Assembly (NCBI GenBank): GCA_021846695.1
Contig: JAJZWN010000003.1
Coordinates: 1-63,490, forward strand
Length of the DNA: 63,490 nt
Reading direction: 5' to 3'
DNA from: Thermoplasmata archaeon
GTDB taxonomy: Archaea > Thermoplasmatota > Thermoplasmata > Thermoplasmatales > Thermoplasmataceae
The position numbers were made by a program, and so were the translations under genes. The notes beneath the pieces are model-generated. The model did not search any database, was not told the DNA's origin, and worked only from the letters and a program-made list of their open reading frames with translations. Of this stretch, positions 16,655 through 24,636 are shown in pieces (position 1 is the first letter of the stretch; the number at the start of each line of letters is the position of its first letter).

Positions 16655-17011
16655 ATGGCACTTTCAGAAGAAGTTAATAAATTAGCCAGATATTTAATGA
16701 TGTCCGACATACCCAGAAGTGTGGCATACACCCTGGTATATATAAAAGACAAGGGTGAAATAACATCCGTAGAAATTGAACGTGAAACCGGACTTAGACA
16801 GCCAGAGGTATCTATTGCAATGCAATGGTTGCGGAGAAAAAACTGGATAGTAAAAAGAAATATGAAGAAAGAAGGCAAGGGCAGGCCAATTCACGGTTAT
16901 AAATTATCCAGGGACTTCAATGAAATTCTTGAGGAAATAATAAATGAACGCGAGAAAAAGATAGATGACATAAAAAATACCATCAACCAGCTTAAGAATT
17001 TTAAGGATTAA
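16655..17011 (+). CDS. Winged-helix transcriptional regulator
   Basis: A 118-residue DNA-binding protein. Residues about 20-85 form a winged helix: helix AYTLVYIKDKG, helix-turn-helix TSVEIERETGLRQPEVSIAM with recognition helix QPEVSIAMQWL, and a basic wing KEGKGRPIHGY. The last 35 residues (ILEEIINEREKKIDDIKNTI) are a likely coiled-coil dimerisation helix. It belongs to the broad archaeal TrmB/ArsR-like group and the effector is unknown. It has its own AT-rich promoter (TTATAATA, 16631-16638). A four-helix membrane protein follows on the same strand, which could be a target. Confidence 0.8.
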   Translation: MALSEEVNKLARYLMMSDIPRSVAYTLVYIKDKGEITSVEIERETGLRQPEVSIAMQWLRRKNWIVKRNMKKEGKGRPIHGYKLSRDFNEILEEIINEREKKIDDIKNTINQLKNFKD

Positions 17012-17069
17012 ATATGACCATGGTATTTTTTAATATAAAGGTATTAATTCAATACAAGGATCAGTGTTT

Positions 17070-17546
17070 ATGTCATCCATAAAGGACGGTGTGTTCGCCG
17101 GCCTCAAGGCCGGATTTCTGTATTTCATTATTGCCTCAATAATAAATGTAGTAGTAATTTATATCTTTACAGGCGAATTTGCAATTGCCTATGGCGTTTC
17201 TACTTCATCCTCAAAACTTTCTTTATTGTTTACACTGCTTACCATATACCAGGTACGTGATATATTCATACTTGGCCTTCTATTCGGAGTTATATTCTCA
17301 CTGCTTCTTGCCAAATATTTCGAAATTATACCGAGAACAACACTGCACGGTAAAATTAGGTTCATGGTAATAGCGTACTGGCTGGTATTCTTTGTAATAA
17401 CAACGGCCTATAGCCTTGGGATAACAGGCATATACGATCTGATTTACTATTTTATATCCTACGCTGTTGTTAATTTCTTTCTATCACTTTTATTCGGAAG
17501 ATTTCTATACAGGTATAATTCAAGGTATATTGTTCAAACAGAGTAG
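17070..17546 (+). CDS. Small polytopic membrane protein of unknown function
   Basis: A protein of about 158 residues with four strong membrane segments (about 12-34, 50-80, 98-120 and 125-150) and short basic loops, so four helices with both ends inside is the likely topology. No family is recognised. The first helix carries a GLKAGFLYF pattern reminiscent of another four-helix protein encoded at 45.7-46.2 kb, suggesting a loose paralogous pair. I prefer the ATG at 17070 (MSSIKDG) preceded by AAGGA; a GTG six bases earlier is possible. Its 3' end overlaps the convergent gene by 13 bp. Confidence 0.65.
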   Translation: MSSIKDGVFAGLKAGFLYFIIASIINVVVIYIFTGEFAIAYGVSTSSSKLSLLFTLLTIYQVRDIFILGLLFGVIFSLLLAKYFEIIPRTTLHGKIRFMVIAYWLVFFVITTAYSLGITGIYDLIYYFISYAVVNFFLSLLFGRFLYRYNSRYIVQTE

Positions 17547-18706
17547 AAATAACCATCCACCACCTTCACCTTCACATGGGTATTAACCCAGTCTTCTGAG
17601 ATTTGCCTGCCATCCATAACAATTTCTGGCATATAAGGTGTTTTTACAAGCATTTCTCCCTCCCCATTGACGATATATTTTACATAATTCAACGGCATTC
17701 CGAATGATCCCTTTCTTATATCATCAAACGGGTTCATATGGGTTGTTAGTGTGATATTGTCTGATCTTCCCGTTATCAGTGGGACACCTGTAAATTTGTT
17801 GAAGTCTGCCTCTGTTTTGATATCATCAAATGGCATTATGCAGTATTTTACGCCATTCAGGTACATGCGCTTATCAATTATGGTGGAATAGAGTTTTGGA
17901 TCCCCTATAAGAAAGTCAGGGCTGTTTTTCAGTATTCCGTTAATGCTGTTAACCACGGTTGCACCTGAAAATGATACAGGAAGTGTAATTGAATATACAA
18001 GTCCCAGCGGGGTAGAGTGCCTTATATTTGAATAAAAGACCGGCCTACCGTCTATCTTTGGCATCCAGTAATTGAGAATGAATGTAAAGGCAATCATGTC
18101 CTTCATGTTGAATTTTAAAAGCCGGTTATCAATATAAAACATGATGCATGATTTTTCTGGATCTTCCACCCTGTCCGATTTTTTGCCACTGTATATAAAT
18201 TCGTAGAATTTCAGGATATCTTCACCGTATCTGACCCTTGAATGGTATTTTATTCTGCTCATTACCGCCTTGCCAAGAGTAAGAAAATCATTTGGATCGG
18301 ATATGATGTATTTTACATTACGGACTGTCGCCATCTTCACCATCCGCTTGCACATTATTATAACCTTTATTTTATGGTACTCAACATAGTTATTTATAAT
18401 CTTTTCATCGCTGTTTTCGTCAATTATCAGAACTTTTGCACCTATTTTTATTGATGAAATAACAGAGATAACATACTCCGGGGAAAAATCAAGTATAATA
18501 CCTACCGTATCGCCTTTCCTTATATTCAACCGGTACTCCATCTGATAAGCCATGGAATCTACATATGAGAGAAGCCGTGAATATGTAATGTATTTATCAT
18601 AAAATATCATCACCGGCCTGCTTCCACTTACCTCTGTATTCCTGCTCAGTAATGTGTATATGGATAAATCCGGTATGTTAATGGGTCCTTTAATGGCACC
18701 AATCAT
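17534..18706 (-). CDS. Degenerate acyl-CoA synthetase-like (ANL superfamily) protein
   Basis: A 390-residue protein whose N-terminal half reads as an AMP-forming acyl-CoA synthetase: the LSRNTEVSGSRPVMIF and YITYSRLLSYVDSMA opening, and KGDTVGIILDFSPEYVISVISSIKIGAKVL matching the A1/A2 region. The P-loop TSGTTGxPKG that should follow about residue 190 is absent; EDPEKSCIMFYIDNRLLKF stands in its place. The TGD adenylate motif and the whole C-terminal lid domain with the catalytic Lys are also missing. Length is about 390 against 500-550. It keeps an open frame, so it seems retained as a non-adenylating protein, or is a fast-evolving relative. Its role is unknown. Confidence 0.6.
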   Translation of the reverse strand: MIGAIKGPINIPDLSIYTLLSRNTEVSGSRPVMIFYDKYITYSRLLSYVDSMAYQMEYRLNIRKGDTVGIILDFSPEYVISVISSIKIGAKVLIIDENSDEKIINNYVEYHKIKVIIMCKRMVKMATVRNVKYIISDPNDFLTLGKAVMSRIKYHSRVRYGEDILKFYEFIYSGKKSDRVEDPEKSCIMFYIDNRLLKFNMKDMIAFTFILNYWMPKIDGRPVFYSNIRHSTPLGLVYSITLPVSFSGATVVNSINGILKNSPDFLIGDPKLYSTIIDKRMYLNGVKYCIMPFDDIKTEADFNKFTGVPLITGRSDNITLTTHMNPFDDIRKGSFGMPLNYVKYIVNGEGEMLVKTPYMPEIVMDGRQISEDWVNTHVKVKVVDGYFYSV

Positions 18707-18729
18707 TATATTATAATAGCAGGATGGTT

Positions 18730-20103
18730 TTAAATTTTATTATTCAAAACGTATTTTATATTGCTTATCATGTCTGTAATACTATAATAATATCCGTATT
18801 TATTATAGGACATTTCCCCGCATCTTTTATTTATATATGAAGATGCTATGGCTGCCCTGAAAGGCTGCATTCCCCGGGATGATAAGCCTACTGCAATCCC
18901 TGCCAGAACATCACCGGTACCACCCATGGCCATCCTGCTATTTCCTCCGGTGGAATATTTGATGTTTTTTCCATCAGTTATTATATCTGTTACACCCTTC
19001 AATAAAATGGTAATACCGAATTTGTCTGCTATTTTAATAGCACTTTCTGCTGTTGGCTCAAGTCCCGTAAATGCCCTGAATTCAGCACTGTGTGGAGTAA
19101 TTATTGCACTTCTTTCTCTTATCCTGTCAGGTGAAAGAAGCCTCAGGGCGTCCGCATCTATAACAAGCTGGCCATTAAAGTTATCCAGAACATAATCTAT
19201 AATTTTCCTGGACAGGTCATTTCTGCCCATTCCCGGACCTATAAGTATGGATGTAACCCCATCCATATCTTCTCTTTGAACTGTATCAACATCATAAAAC
19301 ATCAGTCCAGGATTCCGGGAAACTATTATATCCCTATTTAATTTAGATGAGAATACCTTTACAAGATCAGGGCCGGTGCTGTATGCCGCCATGGAGGCCA
19401 TAACAGCTGCACCGGGAAATGTGTTTCCTGCAAAAATCCCTGCAATGCCGTTCATCCCTTTATGTGCCAGAGGATTATATGGTGGAATATATACGAGGTC
19501 CCCGGGCCCAACAGATGTTTTTACAGGGTCCGGTACTCCTATGTCTGCAACAATGATTTTCCCACTATTTGATTTTTCCATCCCAGTTTTTTTATCAGTA
19601 AATGTAACAGTAAAATCAGGTTTTATGGCCAGATTTGATGGAAATCCTGATGGCACATCTATGGAAACTATGGTTTTTGCTGAAGTGTTTATTGTGCCAA
19701 TAACCTCATTGTAGGGTTCTCTGGGCACTCCTTTTATTCCTATTCCAAATATGGCATCTATTATGATATCACTACGGGATATAACGTCCTCTAACTCAGA
19801 AATCCCATAATAGGTACCATGATAGTTATTAATAGCCCTTCTTGCTTCCGGGGTCTTTAGGTCTGCGATGCCCTTTATGAGAATAACAGAAACGTTATAA
19901 TTTTTCCTCAACGATTCCGCGCAGCAGATTCCATCTCCGGCATTATTACCTGTCCCGCATACAACAGCCACTGCCTTTCCTTTTGCAAAGTTGGTTTCAA
20001 TGAAGTGTGAAATGGCCTTTCCTGCATTTTCCATAAGGACATAGGTATCACCATATTTGGTTGAATAATTAATGTCCATAGACTTTTCATCAAGATAATC
20101 CAT
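18730..20103 (-). CDS. nnr: Bifunctional NAD(P)HX epimerase / ADP-dependent NAD(P)HX dehydratase
   Basis: Repairs hydrated NAD(P)H formed by heat or acid. The fusion comprises an epimerase domain (about 1-200) with the ENAGKA and VVCGTGNNAGDG dinucleotide motifs, then a ribokinase-like dehydratase (about 225-456) with SILIGPGMGRND, VIDADALRLL, ITPHSAEF and the GNSRMAMGGTGDVLAG ADP site. I start at 20103 (MDYLDEKSMDIN). The frame runs 53 codons further upstream, but that stretch is Tyr/His-rich, unlike the family, and would cross the promoter of the divergent CDGSH gene. Spontaneous NADHX formation is faster at low pH and high temperature. Confidence 0.93.
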   Translation of the reverse strand: MDYLDEKSMDINYSTKYGDTYVLMENAGKAISHFIETNFAKGKAVAVVCGTGNNAGDGICCAESLRKNYNVSVILIKGIADLKTPEARRAINNYHGTYYGISELEDVISRSDIIIDAIFGIGIKGVPREPYNEVIGTINTSAKTIVSIDVPSGFPSNLAIKPDFTVTFTDKKTGMEKSNSGKIIVADIGVPDPVKTSVGPGDLVYIPPYNPLAHKGMNGIAGIFAGNTFPGAAVMASMAAYSTGPDLVKVFSSKLNRDIIVSRNPGLMFYDVDTVQREDMDGVTSILIGPGMGRNDLSRKIIDYVLDNFNGQLVIDADALRLLSPDRIRERSAIITPHSAEFRAFTGLEPTAESAIKIADKFGITILLKGVTDIITDGKNIKYSTGGNSRMAMGGTGDVLAGIAVGLSSRGMQPFRAAIASSYINKRCGEMSYNKYGYYYSITDMISNIKYVLNNKI

Positions 20104-20193
20104 GATGAAATATTGAATGAGAATACTTAAATGTAACATATTTAGCCTATGATAAAACGGTAAAAATTTATAGTAATACTCTATGTTATAATT

Positions 20194-20403
20194 ATGTCTA
20201 GAATAGTAATGCATGAAAGAAACAAGCCATATCTGGTAAAAGTCGGAGACAAAGAGTTGCATCTATGCGCGTGCGGCCTTTCGGAGAACAAACCATACTG
20301 CGATGGCCACCATATGAAAACCACTGATGAGGGCGATAAGTTATATCTCTATGATCATGAAGGCAACAGAATAGAAGTAAGTTCATTTTATAAAAAAGAG
20401 TGA
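20194..20403 (+). CDS. CDGSH iron-sulfur domain protein
   Basis: A 69-residue protein with one complete CDGSH motif: Cys25-x-Cys27-x2-Ser30-x3-Pro34-x-Cys36-Asp-Gly-His-His40. It should bind a [2Fe-2S] cluster through three Cys and one His. MitoNEET-type clusters are redox-active and are lost at low pH through the single His ligand, which makes such proteins interesting in an acidophile, although the cytoplasm is less acid than the medium. The gene is divergent from nnr with 90 bp between starts. T-rich sequence follows the stop. The partner is not known. Confidence 0.93.
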   Translation: MSRIVMHERNKPYLVKVGDKELHLCACGLSENKPYCDGHHMKTTDEGDKLYLYDHEGNRIEVSSFYKKE

Positions 20404-20436
20404 AATTTTTAACCGCTCAGCTTGCCCGTCATTAAT

Positions 20437-20452
20437 CATTTTTTCATTTTTG
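20437..20452 (+). terminator. T-rich terminator candidate after the CDGSH gene
   Basis: Two T-tracts (six and five T) separated by CA lie 34-49 bases after the CDGSH stop, in an otherwise featureless spacer before tRNA-Pro. Confidence 0.35.
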
Positions 20453-20529
20453 TATAAATATCATCATCGCGGTGGTTGTTTATTATTTTATTGTATATTA
20501 ATCTTATAAAATATTATAATATTGAATAA

Positions 20530-20602
20530 TGGGGCTGCCCGAATTTGAATCGGAGTCTCAGGCTCCCAAAGCCCGTAGGATACCAAGCTACCCCACAGCC
20601 CC
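20530..20602 (-). tRNA. tRNA-Pro (anticodon UGG)
   Basis: A complete cloverleaf can be folded on the minus strand. The acceptor stem is GGGGCTG with CAGCCCC, and the D-arm contains AGCTTGGTAT. The anticodon arm CGGGC-TTTGGGA-GCCTG reads TGG, and the T-arm is TCCGA-TTCAAAT-TCGGG. The discriminator base is A and CCA is not encoded. There is no intron. A TATA-like box precedes the 5' end. Confidence 0.96.
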
Positions 20603-20623
20603 TTGCATCTACAGTTTAAAAAA

Positions 20624-20632
20624 GTATATAAA
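20624..20632 (-). promoter_or_regulatory. TATA-like box of tRNA-Pro
   Basis: Minus-strand TTTATATAC lies 22-30 bases before the mature 5' end, the standard archaeal stable-RNA position. It is squeezed into the 38 bp between the cydB stop and the tRNA. Confidence 0.5.
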
Positions 20633-20640
20633 ATTTATAT

Positions 20641-21714
20641 TTATTGTTTTGGCACTGCATTTTTCTTTTCCTCAGGGTGTTTAGGTATAAGCCCTGCTAT
20701 CCTGTGGTTTGATACATATCCGTAGTATATCATCATTAGAACAAGCCATATTCCACCTACAACGGAGATTATGAAGGCCAGATACTCCATAGCCGAATCA
20801 GTTGTTACTGCCGGTATATAGGCAGATATATTTGCGTTCCCGAATACATATGGGTATTCCCTCAGTTCAATGAAAGTTAGCGATATTATTGTAACAAGTA
20901 TAATGAATGGTTTATATGAGGCAATATATGTTGTCTGTTTGAATGCATATAGTATTGGTATTATTAAGGCAAGTATTATGGGTATTATTATAAGAGACGA
21001 ATTAACTGTGTAATCCTTTGTTGTAATTGAATAGTAGGATGGCATGAATATAGCCAATCCGATTATAACAAGTATAAGAGGCAGGAATTTGCCAAGTGTG
21101 GTTTTTATATCGGACAACCTGTAAAATACCATTCCTATCCCATTTGCAAGAATCAATGCGCCGATGATGAAACCTATAACCCCCAGGTGTGAATAGAATA
21201 AACCGAAGTTTGTATAACTGCTTGAATACGCTATTGACGATTCTGTTCCGAATCCATAAAGATGTACCCCGTAACCACTTGCTATGGCTGCAAGAATGGA
21301 TAAGGCCATGATGCCCATTATAAACGTGGCAACAGAATATATAACATATAACTTCCTTTCATCAAAGTATTTATTCTCATGCCATACGAATTCTGCATAT
21401 ATTATAAAGGAGTTCCTTGTGACCAGGAAAAATATAAACACTGCAAATAATGGGAACAGTGCATATGATATGGATGGCATCAATATTGGGATTATGTTTT
21501 CCATATCTACAAGCCAGAGGACAAAAAATGTACCTACAACCTCCCATACAGGGACAATGTATGAAAGGACATTGATACGTATTTTATTATCCCTGAACCT
21601 CGTTGCTATAGGAACCACTGCCATTAACTCTGTTGCAAACATGGTAACCATTGAAGCTATTACCACAATTAAAAAGAGTACATCGAAATTTATGCCATAA
21701 AGTAAGTTTGTCAT
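20641..21714 (-). CDS. cydB: Cytochrome bd-type quinol oxidase subunit II
   Basis: A 357-residue membrane protein with about nine hydrophobic helices, following the bd-oxidase subunit I gene by only 5 bp. Visible family features are the first-helix FLIVVIASMVTMFATELMAV region, WEVVGTFFVLWLVD and ALILANGIGMVF; it is divergent from E. coli CydB, as expected for the cyanide-insensitive-oxidase branch. It stabilises the haem-bearing subunit I in the cytoplasmic membrane. The C-terminus has a short basic tail. Confidence 0.88.
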   Translation of the reverse strand: MTNLLYGINFDVLFLIVVIASMVTMFATELMAVVPIATRFRDNKIRINVLSYIVPVWEVVGTFFVLWLVDMENIIPILMPSISYALFPLFAVFIFFLVTRNSFIIYAEFVWHENKYFDERKLYVIYSVATFIMGIMALSILAAIASGYGVHLYGFGTESSIAYSSSYTNFGLFYSHLGVIGFIIGALILANGIGMVFYRLSDIKTTLGKFLPLILVIIGLAIFMPSYYSITTKDYTVNSSLIIIPIILALIIPILYAFKQTTYIASYKPFIILVTIISLTFIELREYPYVFGNANISAYIPAVTTDSAMEYLAFIISVVGGIWLVLMMIYYGYVSNHRIAGLIPKHPEEKKNAVPKQ

Positions 21715-21719
21715 TTAAT

Positions 21720-23219
21720 TCACCTCATCCCTGCCTTTGCTGTAACACCTTTTCTGTTCTTTCTTTCCTCTTCCATTTTGATGTCATCCTCTCCCAGCTT
21801 CAGATCTTCTTCAACATTTGACAGTTTCATTACCTTTCCTGCGAAATAAAATGTTACAGGGAATATGATCAGATAGAATAGTATAATGGCTACCCCAAGT
21901 GGGAATACAATTGGGGATGTTGATGCTGCCTGTGCTATTGTCATCGTACCATAATATTTGACTCCGTTTACAACAAATCCACCCGGTACTGGGGATCTTA
22001 TGATGAATGGCACTCTGCCAACTTCAGCAGTGTACCAGCCATCCTCCATAGTAAACACTCCCATTATTGCAACAACTATTCCACCGAGAAGGGTGAATCT
22101 GTGGCTCAATGGGTCTTTCTTCCTGAAGTACTGAACTACTACATATAACCAATAGAATCCCATCAAAACACCAAAACCTACCATGAGGTCAAGGGTGTCG
22201 TGAACAACATATGGAGGCCATACACCGTAATCAGTAACTCCATTATATGTAGTCAATGGTATCAAACCAGGAATACTCCCCTTGCCGAATGTCAACGGGA
22301 ATGCCAGCAATGATTGGGCATAGGGAAGTGATGGCGCAAATGCCAGTTTATGATTGATAAGTATTCCGAATATATGCTCAGGGGCCATTGTAGCAAAGGA
22401 TGTTCCTACTGTTGCATGTAAATCCAGTTCTAGAGCAGTATATTTTATTGGCTCTACAACCATTAACGTAGACAATTCATTTGACCCGGTTATACCCAGG
22501 TATATAATATCAAGTATCATGAATACTGCAGCAATATTTATTCCTCTCCTGTAAATCATTTTTTCTGGCATGTTCTTAGTCTTCATATATTTATATATTA
22601 GGTAACCAAGAATCATTGCAATACCGGCGTAATATACTGCACCGGACATATGGAGTTCTTCTGCCGCTGTAGATGCTGTTATGAAGGGTGCAAATGGGTT
22701 AACATTTGTAACAGCCCCGGTGGTTACAAATTTTTCTACGTTAAATCCATTGGGAGTATTCATCCATGCATTAATCTCGGTAACGGTGAATGCAGATAGG
22801 TATGTTCCTATTGTTACTGCAAGGCTAAGCCCCCAGTGTTCCCATCTGTTCTTGAAGTCTTTCCAGAAGTAAACATACATAGGAAGAGCTATAGCCTCAA
22901 GAAGGAATGAAAATACCTCCACATAGAATGGCCCCATGGAAACCTCCCCAACCAGTTTCATGAAAGCTGGCCAGAACAGGAATAACTCCATTGCCATTAC
23001 TGTTCCAGAGGCTGTACCAACAGCAAAGAAAATAACCAATGCTTTAGAAAGTTTATATGCAAGCGTATCATAATATTTATCCTTCTTTTTCAGTGCCAGG
23101 AATTCTGCAATTGTAACCATAATTGCCAGCCCCATACTCAGGGACACAAGCAATATATGGGAAGATATTGTATAAGCGAACATTGCACTATCCCATACCG
23201 GATATGATATGTTGAACAT
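21720..23219 (-). CDS. cydA: Cytochrome bd-type quinol oxidase subunit I
   Basis: A 499-residue catalytic subunit of a bd-type oxidase, which reduces O2 to water using quinol without pumping protons. Haem ligands and channel residues can be placed: His21 (TISSHILL), Glu101 and Glu109 (YVEVFSFLLEAI) and His190 (AEELHMSG). The Q-loop is short, as in cyanide-insensitive (CIO) forms. The C-terminal 30 residues are charged and cytoplasmic. mqnD, a menaquinone-synthesis gene, lies upstream on the same strand about 120 bp away, so menaquinol is the probable donor. A TATTTAAA box (23247-23254) lies 28-35 bases before the start. Confidence 0.93.
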   Translation of the reverse strand: MFNISYPVWDSAMFAYTISSHILLVSLSMGLAIMVTIAEFLALKKKDKYYDTLAYKLSKALVIFFAVGTASGTVMAMELFLFWPAFMKLVGEVSMGPFYVEVFSFLLEAIALPMYVYFWKDFKNRWEHWGLSLAVTIGTYLSAFTVTEINAWMNTPNGFNVEKFVTTGAVTNVNPFAPFITASTAAEELHMSGAVYYAGIAMILGYLIYKYMKTKNMPEKMIYRRGINIAAVFMILDIIYLGITGSNELSTLMVVEPIKYTALELDLHATVGTSFATMAPEHIFGILINHKLAFAPSLPYAQSLLAFPLTFGKGSIPGLIPLTTYNGVTDYGVWPPYVVHDTLDLMVGFGVLMGFYWLYVVVQYFRKKDPLSHRFTLLGGIVVAIMGVFTMEDGWYTAEVGRVPFIIRSPVPGGFVVNGVKYYGTMTIAQAASTSPIVFPLGVAIILFYLIIFPVTFYFAGKVMKLSNVEEDLKLGEDDIKMEEERKNRKGVTAKAGMR

Positions 23220-23337
23220 GTTTATCTTTTATAAATTACAAAGTCATATTTAAAGGTAATTTTATACCGATAGATACAGAAATTAATAAAGAGTCACTTT
23301 TATGAATTTTTAGTCATAATAAAGCAATTATAAAAAA

Positions 23338-24153
23338 TTAAACTATAGTTGGGGTAAATGGCTTCACAATATTCCTGTCTGCAGCCCTCTTATAGTAGAG
23401 AGTCAATGCCTGCCTCCCCTTATCTCCAAAGTCTACTGATAGGTCGTTAACGTACATTAATATAAACCTTTTTTCCAGATCGAAATCGTCATATCTGGAA
23501 TATTTCATGGCGTATTTGACTGCATCGTTCTGATGTTCCTGTGCATATTTTATTGAATTTTCAAAATCTCTTTTATATTTTAGCTTGTCTTCCATGGGCA
23601 TATTTTTTCTTATTGCGTTGAAACCCAGTGGTATTGGGAGTTCTCCTGCATATTTCTTCCACTCATCATAAAGTTTTAGCACCGGAACGAGACCTTTCTC
23701 CTGGAATGTCAACTGCTCATCATGTATCAGAATTCCTGCATCTACCTCATCGTTCATTATGGCATTAACGATCTTATCGAATCTAATTTCCTTATACTCT
23801 CCTGCCTCGGGCGCAAACATCCTGTATAACAGTTCGGCTGATGTATATCTACCCGGTGTTGCAATTACCTTTCCCTTTAAATCCATATTCTTTTTGGCTA
23901 TTACCAGGGGACCATAAGATAAGCCAAAACTTGCTCCGGACGTTGTTAGATCATATATATCCGAAACGTGCATATATCCATTCGCAGATATTGCGGTTAC
24001 ATCGTATTTACCGTCTATTGATTCTTTGTTAAGTGTTTCTATGTCCTTTACAAACTGCTCGTATTCAAATGAAGTTTCTATTTTGTGTTCGAACATGGCG
24101 TAAAACATAAATGCGTCGTCAGGGTCTGGTGTATGTGCTATTATCATTTTCAT
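23338..24153 (-). CDS. mqnD: MqnD-like 1,4-dihydroxy-6-naphthoate synthase (futalosine route)
   Basis: A 271-residue protein of the periplasmic-binding-protein-like MqnA/MqnD fold, without a signal peptide. It shows the MqnD pattern HTPDPDDAFMFYAMFEHKI, DVTAISANGYMHVSDIY, TSGASFGLSYGPLVIAKK, GKVIATPGRYTSAELLYRMF and DAGILIHDEQLTFQEKGL. MqnD converts cyclic de-hypoxanthine futalosine to dihydroxynaphthoate in menaquinone synthesis, consistent with the menaquinones known from Thermoplasmatales. Lying next to cydAB, it ties quinone supply to the quinol oxidase. No other mqn gene is visible in the window. Confidence 0.88.
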   Translation of the reverse strand: MKMIIAHTPDPDDAFMFYAMFEHKIETSFEYEQFVKDIETLNKESIDGKYDVTAISANGYMHVSDIYDLTTSGASFGLSYGPLVIAKKNMDLKGKVIATPGRYTSAELLYRMFAPEAGEYKEIRFDKIVNAIMNDEVDAGILIHDEQLTFQEKGLVPVLKLYDEWKKYAGELPIPLGFNAIRKNMPMEDKLKYKRDFENSIKYAQEHQNDAVKYAMKYSRYDDFDLEKRFILMYVNDLSVDFGDKGRQALTLYYKRAADRNIVKPFTPTIV

Positions 24154-24232
24154 AATATATTAATTGCAACATGGTTAAAAGTGTTTTTTATTTGTTTAAA
24201 AATTGTTCAAAAGTTATAAAATTTTGAGGTTA

Positions 24233-24634
24233 TCAGTTAACTGCGAACTTATAGCCATACTCAATTATTCCGCTATCGCCATCCTGCCTTATTTTCCTGA
24301 ATACCATATGTACCTTTGTACCAATATCGATTTTTTCTTCCACTGAATCTACTATCTGGGCAGTTATAACAGGGCCTTCTGAAAGCTTTATAAGTGCCAG
24401 TACATATGGAACCTGCCTTTTAAAAGATGGAGGGGCGTCATGCACAACCGTGTAGGATATTACCTCACCATTGCCGCTGAATTTTACTTTTTCCATTTTT
24501 CCTATGGATTCCCTGTGGCATTTTGGGCATATGTCCCTAGGTGGAAAATATGAATTCCCACAATTCTTACATTTATACCCGATAAGATTATACCTATATT
24601 CTGTTTCTCTCCATATTCTTGATAGTTCTGTCAT
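24233..24634 (-). CDS. DUF35 OB-fold protein with zinc ribbon, partner of thiolase/HMG-CoA synthase
   Basis: A 133-residue protein with a rubredoxin-like zinc ribbon (Cys22, Cys25, Cys36, Cys39 in KCKNCGNSYF and ICPKC) followed by an OB-fold (GNGEVISYTVVHDAPPSF, VPYVLALIKL, VHMVFRKI). In methanogens the DUF35 protein bridges acetoacetyl-CoA thiolase and HMG-CoA synthase and forms part of a shared CoA-binding site, channelling the intermediate. The gene follows the thiolase-like gene by 2 bp and closes the three-gene operon, so the same complex is expected here. Confidence 0.92.
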   Translation of the reverse strand: MTELSRIWRETEYRYNLIGYKCKNCGNSYFPPRDICPKCHRESIGKMEKVKFSGNGEVISYTVVHDAPPSFKRQVPYVLALIKLSEGPVITAQIVDSVEEKIDIGTKVHMVFRKIRQDGDSGIIEYGYKFAVN

Positions 24635-24636
24635 TT

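Noticed and set aside
17534..18706. Calling the degenerate ANL protein a pseudogene
   Set aside because: A 390-codon frame without stops or frameshifts and with ordinary codon use argues for a retained protein.
20104..20262. 53-codon extension of nnr
   Set aside because: Tyr/His-rich, not family-like, and it would run through the promoter and start of the CDGSH gene; 20103 gives the normal N-terminus.
20530..20602. tRNA-Pro as an integration site
   Set aside because: No integrase gene and no repeated tRNA 3' fragment is visible nearby.
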